Assembly: GCA_036676355.1 (NCBI GenBank) | Contig: JAKFDA010000058.1 | Location: 1-16,821 of the forward strand | Source: ZC4RG42 sp036676355 | Lineage (GTDB): Bacteria; Pseudomonadota; Gammaproteobacteria; Burkholderiales; SG8-39 | Direction of reading: 5' to 3' | Length of the DNA: 16,821 bases | Part shown: one piece after another, positions 7,424 through 13,845 of the stretch | Layout of the letters: each line of letters begins with the position of its first letter | Numbering within the stretch: the first letter of the stretch is position 1 | Program-made: the position numbers and the translations under genes | The notes under the pieces: model-generated | The model's database searches: none | What the model was told of the DNA's origin: nothing | The model's input: only the letters and a program-made list of their open reading frames with translations

Positions 7424-7662
7424 CCTTCGCGGTCCCGCACTGGCGACCATCCTCGGCACTTAATCAGGCATTCCTAGATCCGCGCTGACGTATGCTGACT
7501 TGAGCCATCGCTTTTCAACCGGCGTATCAGGAGAAAAACCCGCGTTTCCGGTGTGACGATCGGGCTGTCGCATACATGCCTACGACGCCTCCTTGTATGA
7601 TCTGTACCGCGCGCATTCAGTGCTTCTCATTGCCACACGCGCGCCGACGCCGGGGGAGGGCT

Positions 7663-8109
7663 ATGGAACCGCACGTATCGAGCATCGCCAACGTCATTCA
7701 ATTGGCTGTCGCGCCGGTGTTTCTGCTGACCGCGGTGGGATCCCTGCTGGGTGTGCTGACCAGCCGTCTGGCGCGCGCGGTCGATCGCGCCCGACGGCTG
7801 GAGGCGGAAGTCGAGTCGTTGGCCGGCGAGGCGCTTGTTCTGGTGCAGTTCCAGTTGCAGATACTCTCCCGCCGCGCACGCTGGACCAATCGTGCAATCA
7901 CGTGCTGCACCGGTTGCGCCCTGCTTGTCTGTCTGGAAGTTGCGGCGTTGTTCGTCGGTGTCTTTCTCAACACCGACCTGTCGACCCTGGCGGGCAGTCT
8001 GTTCATCGGAGCGATGGCGTTGTTGACGCTTGGTCTGATGTCCTTCCTGCGCGAAGTCTTTCTCGCCACACGGCATTTGCGCATCGGCACATACCGCCCG
8101 GGGTTTTGA
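7663..8109 (+). CDS. DUF2721 family membrane protein
   Basis: A 148-residue protein with three predicted membrane helices at about residues 12-34, 78-101 and 107-129. A charged, probably cytoplasmic segment (about 35-77, rich in Arg and Glu) lies between helices 1 and 2. The order of helix 1, the SRLARAVDRARRLE charged segment, and the last two helices matches the DUF2721 family as I know it. The ATG at 7663 is chosen because a purine-rich site GGGGGAGGG (7652-7660) lies just before it, though close. An upstream in-frame ATG at 7576 would add a Cys/Arg-rich stretch that does not look like the family. The function of DUF2721 is unknown. It is probably a single-gene unit. Confidence 0.75.
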   Translation: MEPHVSSIANVIQLAVAPVFLLTAVGSLLGVLTSRLARAVDRARRLEAEVESLAGEALVLVQFQLQILSRRARWTNRAITCCTGCALLVCLEVAALFVGVFLNTDLSTLAGSLFIGAMALLTLGLMSFLREVFLATRHLRIGTYRPGF

Positions 8110-8456
8110 GCCGAACTACGCGGCGTCTCCTTCAACAGGATATCCGTCTGGAATGCGGTGTGATGAGCCGCGGATAAGGTTCGCGTAGCGCGATGACGAT
8201 CGCGGCCGCGCATACCTCCAAACGCATGACGTTGCGCAATCCCGCAAATCGATTTGTCGAGCACATATTCGGCGCCTCCTCCGCCAGACATGAGGCGAAC
8301 TCGGGCGCGGAACGTGCATGCTTCCCGGGTCGCGCGGTGTCCGGCGACAAACTGCGATAGCGCAGTGTTGTGAAGAACCCGCGCGATTGAGATTTGTCAA
8401 CGTTTCGTAACAGGGTCCGCGTATGGTCATCGCGACCCACTGTCCGAGAGGCAACC
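8110..8456. other. Gene-free interval of 347 bases
   Basis: I see no coding region here that I can support. Short hairpins are possible, such as TATCCG/CGGATA (near 8142-8176) and CTGCG/CGCAG (near 8352-8365), but none is long enough to call. TTGTCA at 8394-8399 could be a -35 box for the DUF2934 gene, but no -10 box lies at the right distance. Confidence 0.5.
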
Positions 8457-8960
8457 ATGACTGACAATCGCGAAACCCCGGCATCGACGGGTTCGCAGCG
8501 CGGCACCTCGTCGCGCAGCACCACCAAACGCAGCAGCACCGCGAAGAACGCAACCACGGCGGCGGAAGAGCCGACCATCAAGGCGCCGGCCCGCAAACGC
8601 GCCGCCGGCAGTGCCACGCCGCGACGCGCGCCAAAGATCGAGGCGGCCGATGTCGCACCGGTATCGCGCGCGAATGCCGAAAAAGCTTCGGCACGAAGCA
8701 TGGCCGACAAACCGATGTCTGCCACGCAACCATCGGTTCCTGACGCGGACTCGCAGGACGAGTGGTCCACCCAACCGTCACCATCGTCGGGCAGTGAGGC
8801 TCGGCGTGATATTTCGTCTGCGGAACGGCGCGACATGATCCAGCGCATCGCTTACTTCCGTGCCCAGTGGCGCGGCTGGACGCCGGGCGCCGAACTGGAT
8901 GACTGGTTGCATGCCGAGCGAGAAGTGGACGCCATCCTGCGCGGCGATCGTAGCGCCTGA
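8457..8960 (+). CDS. Basic disordered protein with C-terminal DUF2934 domain
   Basis: A 167-residue protein. Residues 1-120 are low complexity, rich in Ala, Ser, Thr, Pro, Lys and Arg, and almost certainly disordered. Residues about 125-162 form a DUF2934 domain: IAYFRAQWRGWTPGAELDDWLHAERE, quoted here in part as RGWTPGAELDDW, fits its consensus of a helix, RG-x-x-PG, and ELDDWL-x-AE. The ATG at 8457 has GAGAGG 5 bases upstream, which supports it over an in-frame start at 8394. DUF2934 function is unknown; the basic tail suggests nucleic-acid or membrane-surface contact, which is inference. The gene converges on the SulP gene. Confidence 0.75.
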   Translation: MTDNRETPASTGSQRGTSSRSTTKRSSTAKNATTAAEEPTIKAPARKRAAGSATPRRAPKIEAADVAPVSRANAEKASARSMADKPMSATQPSVPDADSQDEWSTQPSPSSGSEARRDISSAERRDMIQRIAYFRAQWRGWTPGAELDDWLHAEREVDAILRGDRSA

Positions 8961-8964
8961 GTTA

Positions 8965-9000
8965 CGGCCCGCCGTCTCCTGGTACGCGCGGAACGGGCCG
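8965..9000. repeat. Inverted repeat between convergent genes
   Basis: CGGCCCG (8965-8971) and CGGGCCG (8994-9000) are perfect 7-base inverted repeats with a 22-base spacer, placed between the ends of the convergent DUF2934 and SulP genes. They could form a shared terminator-like hairpin, but no T-run follows on either strand. Confidence 0.35.
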
Positions 9001-9023
9001 ACTTGCGGGCCGGCTTGGACGCG

Positions 9024-10745
9024 TCAGGCGTCGGCGCGCGCGCGGACGGCGGCCTTGACGCGTTCGATGACCTGCGCCTGCGTGGAGTAAAAATGATCGG
9101 TGCCGATGTCGTCGAGGAAGCCGCCTTTGCGTAGCGTGTCCTGCACCGATTCGTTCAGCCGGTAGAAATACAGTGCTCCGCCGAGTTTGCGCCGTCGGCG
9201 TGCCTCCTGCGCCAGGACTTGCGCGCCCGCCGCATCAATGTAGTGAATGCCGCGCGCAACGATGAAGACGTTGACGTGCTGCGGATTATCCCGGTCGATG
9301 CGCAGCAGCGCCTGCTGGATGAAGTTGGCCGCGCCGAAATACATCGCGCCGTTGATACGAATGATTTTGAGCGATGGGCAGTCTGGCACCAGGCCGTCGC
9401 CGTCGATGAAGTGAGGACTATGCGGGTCGGGATGGGGCAATGCGGTCGTGACGGTCGGGCGCGAGGCATGATAGACGAACACCCCGAGCGACAGCGCCAT
9501 ACCGATAAAGATGCTCACGCGCAAATCGATCAGCGTTGCCGCCAGCGTCACCCCGAATACCAGCGCCTCCAGTCGGCTGGTGCGTGACAGCGTTTTGATC
9601 TGATCGGTGTTGATCAATCCATAAGCCACGATGAACAGAATCGCCGCCATGGATGGAATCGGCAGGTAGCGCGCCAGCGGCGCGAGAACCAGCAGGATGG
9701 CGACTAGAAAAATCGCGGCGAAGATGGCCGACATCGGCGTCTTCGCACCGGCTTCGTAATTCAGGCCGGTGCGGTTGAACGAGCCGCTGGACGGATAGGC
9801 CGAAAAGAAACTGCCGACAATGTTTGCCAGCCCCTGGCCGATGAAAGTCTGGTTGTTGTCGATCACCTGATCGGTACGCAATGCGACGCTGCGTGCAATC
9901 GATATCGCTTCGGTCAGTGTCAGCACGGTGATGACAAGCGCGCTGAGCAAAGTGGCTTCGATCGCCTCCACCGAGAAGTTCGGCAACGATAGCGGCGGCA
10001 GCGCGTGTGGTATCGCGCCGACGGTGCGGATGTTCGCGACCTCGGCGCCGACGATGCGGTCGATGACGATTGCGCAGATGCTGCCGGCAACAATCGCCGC
10101 GATCATATACGGCACGCGCGGCCAAAGCCGCCGCACGATCAAACCCGCGCCGAGGGTGACAAAACCAACCGTGGTGGCATAGAGATTGATGTCGCCGAGG
10201 TGCATGTACAGATTGCGCAGAATTTCCACCAGCGACAAACCGCGCGGCATGGCGATGGCGAAGAAGTTGCCGAGCTGGCTGGAGAAGATCCAGACAGCCG
10301 CGCCGGCGACGTAAGCGATGATGACGGTCTGCGAGACGAAGTTCACCAGCACGCCCATGCGCGCCAATCCCAGCGCCAACTGAAACACCCCGGTCAGAAA
10401 CGCAAGCGTCAGAGCGAGACGTATGTAGTCGGGCGACCCCGGTATGGCGAGCGCGCTGAGTGAGGCGAATACGATGAGCGAGCCGGTGGTGCTCGGTCCG
10501 GTCACCAGATGCCAGCTCGAACCGAACAGCGCGGCGATGACCGCCGGGACCATCGCCGCGTACAGGCCGTACTCCGGCGGCATGCCGGCGATGGTTGCGA
10601 AGGCGACGCCCTGCGGTACCAGAATGATGGCGCCGGTCAGTCCGGCAAGGGCGTCGGCGCGCGCAGTGTGACGAGTGACGAGCGGCCACCAGCGCAAGAA
10701 CGGCAGCAGACCGCGCCACCGATTGGCGTTATCGGTAGTGGACAT
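9024..10745 (-). CDS. SulP family anion transporter with STAS domain
   Basis: A 573-residue inner-membrane transporter of usual SulP length. The N-terminal part carries the family start (LAGLTGAIILVPQGVAFATIAGMPPEYGLY, of which VPQGVAFATIAG is the most typical) and about 10-14 hydrophobic segments. The central signature SSGSFNRTGLNYEAGAKTP matches the SulP pattern of GSF-x-R-x-x-x-N-x-x-x-GA-x-T-P. The C-terminal about 110 residues form a STAS domain (MYFGAANFIQQAL, then IHYIDAAGAQVLAQEA), without the phosphorylated serine typical of anti-sigma antagonists. Known SulP substrates include sulfate, bicarbonate, chloride and C4-dicarboxylates; sulfate is attractive in a thiosulfate oxidiser, but the sequence does not decide. 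The start lacks an obvious ribosome site. No carbonic anhydrase gene is attached. Confidence 0.92.
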   Translation of the reverse strand: MSTTDNANRWRGLLPFLRWWPLVTRHTARADALAGLTGAIILVPQGVAFATIAGMPPEYGLYAAMVPAVIAALFGSSWHLVTGPSTTGSLIVFASLSALAIPGSPDYIRLALTLAFLTGVFQLALGLARMGVLVNFVSQTVIIAYVAGAAVWIFSSQLGNFFAIAMPRGLSLVEILRNLYMHLGDINLYATTVGFVTLGAGLIVRRLWPRVPYMIAAIVAGSICAIVIDRIVGAEVANIRTVGAIPHALPPLSLPNFSVEAIEATLLSALVITVLTLTEAISIARSVALRTDQVIDNNQTFIGQGLANIVGSFFSAYPSSGSFNRTGLNYEAGAKTPMSAIFAAIFLVAILLVLAPLARYLPIPSMAAILFIVAYGLINTDQIKTLSRTSRLEALVFGVTLAATLIDLRVSIFIGMALSLGVFVYHASRPTVTTALPHPDPHSPHFIDGDGLVPDCPSLKIIRINGAMYFGAANFIQQALLRIDRDNPQHVNVFIVARGIHYIDAAGAQVLAQEARRRRKLGGALYFYRLNESVQDTLRKGGFLDDIGTDHFYSTQAQVIERVKAAVRARADA

Positions 10746-11049
10746 GGAACGTGTGGCGAAGCGCGATACGTTGCCGCGCTCGTAAGGCGATGCTCGCGCA
10801 GCGGACTGCGGGGGAGTGAGTCGGTGTGGTCAACAAGCGATCGTTTTCTGTTTATCGGGTGGGGCGCGGCGATCGCGCCCGCGGGCGGCGCCAATGGTAG
10901 TCCAGTACTCCGATTCACGGCAAAACAGACGTCGAAACGGCGTGGCGATGGAAAAACGCCAGGGCGAATGCGCCGGGCACCAGGCGGCGCGGGATCGCTG
11001 CCTGCATGGCGCCCGAATCATTCCAGTCGTGCGCTTCGGGGGCATAGCG
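10746..11049. other. Divergent intergenic interval of 304 bases
   Basis: This stretch separates the divergent SulP and cupredoxin genes and must hold both promoters, but I find no clear -35/-10 pair on either strand. A frame open from 10816 runs into the cupredoxin signal peptide; its translation before 11050 is Arg-rich, resembles no protein I know, and has no good ribosome site. Confidence 0.5.
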
Positions 11050-11235
11050 ATGTGCGGTAAATCGACCATGTTCTCCAGTGTGCTGATGCTGGCGTTCGCC
11101 GGTGGGTCGGCTGACGCGCAGGAACGTGTCATAGCGCAGTTGGTGCGTGCGACCGATGCGCAGGCGAAGCAGATGCCGTGGGCGCTGCGGGAAGAAGGGA
11201 GGACACGCAGCGCACCATCCGCATATCGATGTTAG
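11050..11235 (+). pseudogene. 5' fragment of the cupredoxin gene (signal peptide), out of frame with the copper domain
   Basis: From ATG at 11050 this frame encodes a short N-terminus, then a hydrophobic signal-peptide core (FSSVLMLAFAGGSADA), then a stretch ending QMPWALREEG, after which it runs to a stop at 11233-11235 with unrelated residues. The copper domain continues in the frame one base earlier. A shift near the purine run GAAGAAGGGAGG (11191-11202) would join PWALREEG directly to EDTQRTIRIS. That restores what I recall as the family layout, with a PW motif about ten residues before RTI. The most likely cause is a missing G in the GGG run, either a true mutation or a sequence error. 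Confidence 0.6.
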
Positions 11236-11543
11236 ACACGATGCGTTTCGTGCCGGAGATGATTGAAGTGAAACGCGGTGAAACGGTGCGCTTCCTCCTT
11301 AGCAACGACGGCGCCGTGCTGCACGAGTTCGTGCTCGGCACGAAAGCGATTCTCGACGAGCATGTGCGGATGATGGCGCAGCATCCGGATATGCCGCACG
11401 AGGCCGATTACATGGCGCATGTCGACCCGGGCAAAACCGGCGAGGTGGTGTGGACATTCAATCGTGCCGGGCGTTTTAACTATGCCTGCCTGGTCGCCGG
11501 CCATTATCAGGCCGGGATGGTTGGCGCAGTCCTGGTGAAATAG
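11178..11543 (+). CDS. Cupredoxin (plastocyanin-like copper-binding) protein, frame-shifted from its signal peptide
   Basis: The open frame (GTG at 11178) gives 121 residues; the reliable part starts near RTIRISMLDTMRFVP. It is a single cupredoxin domain with type 1 copper ligands: a histidine in VLHEF, and the C-terminal loop CLVAGHYQAGM giving Cys, His and Met at spacings of five. This subgroup (VKRGETVRF, a long acidic/His insert around EHVRMMAQHPDMPHEADYM, and FNRAGRFNYACL) is a widespread periplasmic copper protein, often beside copper-resistance genes. No signal peptide is present in this frame; it lies in the frame that starts at 11050. The function is probably copper binding or electron transfer in the periplasm if the full protein is made. 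As sequenced, the exported product would need a -1 frameshift. Confidence 0.8.
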   Translation: MGAAGRREDTQRTIRISMLDTMRFVPEMIEVKRGETVRFLLSNDGAVLHEFVLGTKAILDEHVRMMAQHPDMPHEADYMAHVDPGKTGEVVWTFNRAGRFNYACLVAGHYQAGMVGAVLVK

Positions 11544-11630
11544 GCGCGGGCGGCGCCGCTCGCGCCATGTGCGGGTTGTCCTGTCGCGCGGTGATCGCCA
11601 CAATAACGGATTCACATTCGTAGATTCGCC

Positions 11631-12758
11631 ATGTCCCGCATCTATGCAACGTATCGCGTCCGTGCCGCCGCTGCCGATATCGAGGCCGTCGCCGAAGCGC
11701 TTGCGCTCGAGCAAAGCGTCGAAACGCCGCGCGATGTAGCGATGCGCGACGCTTTCGTGCGCGACGAAATTCTTGCGCGGGTGGAGGCTATACGCGCCAC
11801 GGCGCCGGATGTGCACGAGGTGACGCTCGCTCTGGCAACGGCGACGACCGGCTTCGATGCCGCGCAGACGCTCAACATGCTGTTCGGCAACAGTTCGCTG
11901 CATGCGCATGTGGAACTGATCGACGCGGTGTTCCCCGCAGGTTTCGCCGATCATTTCGCGCGCCCGCGTTTCGGCATCGCGGGCTTGCGGCGCCTCACCG
12001 GAGTGCCGGATCGTCCATTGACCTGTGCTGCGCTCAAGCCGCAGGGATTGCCGGTCGATGCGCTGGCGCAACTGTGCTACAGCTTTGCACTGGGCGGTGT
12101 GGACCTCATCAAGGACGATCACGGACTGGCCGATCAACCCTATGCGCCCTTCGCCGCCCGGGTCGCCGCCTGTCAGCGCGCTGTGCAGCGCGCCAATCGA
12201 GAAACCGGCCGCAATGTCATATACGCTCCGAGTATGGTCGGCAGCCCGCAGGCACTGACGGCGCAGGCGCGCCTGGTGCGCGAAGAAGGTGTGGGCGCGG
12301 TATTGATCGCGCCGGCGCTGATCGGGCTGCCGGTTTTTCATGAACTCGTCGCGCTGAATTTGCAGGTGCCGGTGCTTGCTCATCCCGCCTTTGCAGGCGC
12401 GACACGCGTGGCGCCGGCCTTGCTGCTGGGCAAACTGTTTCGCCTGCTCGGTGCCGACGCGGTGATCTATCCCAACTACGGCGGCCGCTTTGCGTACACG
12501 CGCGACGAATGCGGCGTGATCGCCGCCGCCGCGCGTTCGGCATGGGATGACGTGCCGCGCGCGATGCCGGTGCCTGCCGGCGGTATGGACATCGGGCGGG
12601 TCGACGAGATGATTCAATTCTATGGCGCCGATGTCATGCTGCTCATCGGCGGCTCATTGTTGCAAGCGGGCGATGCATTGACGGCGCGGACGCGCGACTT
12701 CGTCGCGCGCGTCGATCATTGCGCCAGGCAGGCGCCGGGCGAAGGAGCATACGCATGA
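11631..12758 (+). CDS. RuBisCO-like protein (form IV, non-carboxylating)
   Basis: A 375-residue protein, shorter than RuBisCO or the R. rubrum RLP. Recognisable landmarks are NMLFGNSSL (82-90), the barrel-start motif ALKPQGL (134-140), the metal motif IKDDHGLADQ (160-169), a strand with a His at LAHPAF (249-254), LLGKLFRLLGAD (265-276), the phosphate loop NYGGRF (282-287), and LLIGGSLLQAGD (337-348). Compared with RuBisCO, K175, K201 and D203 have counterparts (K136, K161, D163). E204 is replaced by H164 and K177 by Q138, and R295, H327 and the loop 6 lysine have no counterpart. So carboxylation is not expected; form IV proteins act as enolases, isomerases or decarboxylases on sugar phosphates. 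Its stop overlaps the cupin start (ATGA at 12755-12758), so both probably serve one pathway. Confidence 0.88.
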   Translation: MSRIYATYRVRAAAADIEAVAEALALEQSVETPRDVAMRDAFVRDEILARVEAIRATAPDVHEVTLALATATTGFDAAQTLNMLFGNSSLHAHVELIDAVFPAGFADHFARPRFGIAGLRRLTGVPDRPLTCAALKPQGLPVDALAQLCYSFALGGVDLIKDDHGLADQPYAPFAARVAACQRAVQRANRETGRNVIYAPSMVGSPQALTAQARLVREEGVGAVLIAPALIGLPVFHELVALNLQVPVLAHPAFAGATRVAPALLLGKLFRLLGADAVIYPNYGGRFAYTRDECGVIAAAARSAWDDVPRAMPVPAGGMDIGRVDEMIQFYGADVMLLIGGSLLQAGDALTARTRDFVARVDHCARQAPGEGAYA

Positions 12759-13198
12759 GCGTCGTACGCCGTCGCATCGGCGAAGGAACTTGGGAAGGCA
12801 CCGATGTGCTGGCCTACAAGGAGGAGGGCAGCGCGCCGTTCAAGGCCATTTCACGTCAGGTTCTGTTTGGCGATCCGAGTCTGCAATGTCAGCTGCGCTA
12901 TTTCGAAATTGCCGCAGCCGGTTATTCCACGCTCGAGCGTCATCAACACACGCACGCCGTGATGGTGGTGCGCGGTCGTGGCCGTTGCCTGGTAGGCGCC
13001 GACTTGTATGACATCGGCTTGCACGACCTGATCAGCATTGCGCCGTTGACCTGGCATCAGTTTCGCGCCGCGGCGGACGGCCCGCTCGGATTCCTCTGTA
13101 TGGTCAACAACGACCGCGATCGGCCACAGCTGCCCAGCGCCGCACAACTGGAAGAGCTTCGCCGCGATCCGGCGTTGGCCGATTTCATCGCAATCTAG
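12755..13198 (+). CDS. Single-domain cupin, partner of the RuBisCO-like protein
   Basis: A 147-residue protein with one cupin barrel. Motif 1 is LERHQHTHAVMVVRGRG with histidines 63, 65 and 67 (E61 just before); motif 2 is around ISIAPLTWHQF with H101. Together these would bind one metal ion. The ATG overlaps the RLP stop. In Rhodospirillum rubrum a cupin acts after an RLP: it splits 1-methylthioxylulose 5-phosphate into deoxyxylulose 5-phosphate and a methylthiol carried by glutathione. The fixed pairing here makes a similar C-S or C-O bond chemistry plausible, but this is inference; no mtnP, mtnA or isoprenoid gene is nearby. An alternative is a sugar-phosphate isomerase role. Confidence 0.85.
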   Translation: MSVVRRRIGEGTWEGTDVLAYKEEGSAPFKAISRQVLFGDPSLQCQLRYFEIAAAGYSTLERHQHTHAVMVVRGRGRCLVGADLYDIGLHDLISIAPLTWHQFRAAADGPLGFLCMVNNDRDRPQLPSAAQLEELRRDPALADFIAI

Positions 13199-13210
13199 GA
13201 TCCAACTCCT

Positions 13211-13229
13211 TCGACGTTGTCCACGTCGA
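13211..13229 (+). other. Short hairpin after the cupin gene
   Basis: TCGACG (13211-13216) and CGTCGA (13224-13229) pair perfectly around a 7-base loop, 13 bases after the cupin stop. No T-run follows, so it is at best a weak terminator or processing site. Confidence 0.3.
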
Positions 13230-13315
13230 GCCATAAGCTGCAATGCGACCGGTGACAGGCATACACGTTGCACCCGTGCAGGGGCTACGCGAATTGTCAC
13301 AAAAGGAGAAATCCC

Positions 13316-13582
13316 ATGCGGTTGCTAGAGGCCTGGATGGCCAAGGGCCGAAACACGGAAAAAGCCGTCATCGCGATACGCGGCATGCAGGGCAAGCGCT
13401 GCGTATCCAGTGCTCGCAGTGCGTTGTCTCTCATCCGCGGAGTCGAAGCGGTAGAAATTTCGTTGGAATCCGGGCGTGCCACCGTTTCCTACGATGCCGA
13501 AAAAGCCGACCCGTCGCAGTTCCCGGTGGCAGTGCAGGCGGTTGGTTTCAAGGCGGAGTTGCTAGAACAAGAGCCGGTTTGA
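13316..13582 (+). CDS. HMA-fold (heavy-metal-associated-like) small protein with degenerate metal motif
   Basis: An 88-residue cytoplasmic protein. Residues about 16-80 follow the beta-alpha-beta-beta-alpha-beta pattern of HMA metallochaperones: a strand, then IRGMQGKRC, a helix with SALSLIRGVEAVEISLE, ATVSYDAEKADP, and a last helix ending in VGFKAEL. In the usual GMxCxxC motif the first cysteine is replaced by glycine (G26), and only C29 remains, so high-affinity Cu(I) binding by a Cys pair is not expected. The first 15 residues are a short extension (EAWMAKGRN). The ATG at 13316 has AGGAG 7 bases upstream, which fixes the start. A strong terminator follows, so it is probably a single-gene unit. 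It may act as a low-affinity chaperone, dimer or non-metal regulator. Confidence 0.75.
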   Translation: MRLLEAWMAKGRNTEKAVIAIRGMQGKRCVSSARSALSLIRGVEAVEISLESGRATVSYDAEKADPSQFPVAVQAVGFKAELLEQEPV

Positions 13583-13602
13583 GCGTTGGCATCACCCCCC
13601 GA

Positions 13603-13629
13603 AAAAGGCCCTCCAGCGGAGGGCCTTTT
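13603..13629 (+). terminator. Strong intrinsic terminator
   Basis: AAAAGGCCCTCC (13603-13614) and GGAGGGCCTTTT (13618-13629) are perfect 12-base arms around a 3-base loop, followed by C and ATTTT. The T-run on one strand and the A-run on the other make it able to work in both directions. It lies 20 bases after the HMA-fold gene. Confidence 0.9.
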
Positions 13630-13845
13630 CATTTTCGGCCCTCTCGACGCTTCCCTTCCGCGGAGCCCGGGCAGGCAAGGATGCACCGGTAAGCCGTGCC
13701 GGTCCGGTGAAAAACCTGCTTGCGCCCGCCCGGCGCTGCTGCTAACAATAGCCGCGCTCGACGCGCCCGGTCCTGCAGCGCGCCTCGACACGGCTGTTCA
13801 GACAGATGACTCGGTAGTGGCGGTATCGTCGCGAGGGGGAACGGC

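Larger units (their letters stand above)
7209..7662. other. Gene-free interval of 454 bases
   Basis: Between the ArsR-like gene and the DUF2721 gene I find no convincing coding region. An open frame at 7216-7488 has no family resemblance and no ribosome site. The left half carries the inverted repeats and the candidate structured RNA listed separately. The right half (about 7424-7650) should hold the promoter of the DUF2721 gene, but no good -35/-10 pair stands out. Confidence 0.6.

Noticed and set aside
7216..7488. A 90-residue plus-strand open frame after the ArsR-like gene
   Set aside because: No ribosome site and no protein-like pattern; the inverted repeats within it explain the stretch better.
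8132..8848. A 238-residue minus-strand open frame covering the 8110-8456 gap and part of the DUF2934 gene
   Set aside because: No family resemblance, no ribosome site, and it is antisense to a supported gene; not enough to fill the gap with a gene.
10816..11049. Longer N-terminus for the cupredoxin fragment
   Set aside because: The translation is Arg/Gly-rich and unlike any exported protein; the signal peptide begins after ATG 11050.
11232..12617. A 461-residue minus-strand open frame across the cupredoxin and RLP genes
   Set aside because: It spans two recognised plus-strand genes and has no recognisable domain.
11631..12758. Genuine carbon-fixing RuBisCO large subunit
   Set aside because: Several catalytic residues are absent, the protein is about 100 residues too short, and no small subunit or phosphoribulokinase gene is near.
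13269..13280. TGCAC-CC-GTGCA palindrome before the HMA-fold gene, considered as a metal-regulator operator
   Set aside because: Arms are only 5 bases and no -35/-10 pair with the long spacing of MerR-type promoters surrounds it.
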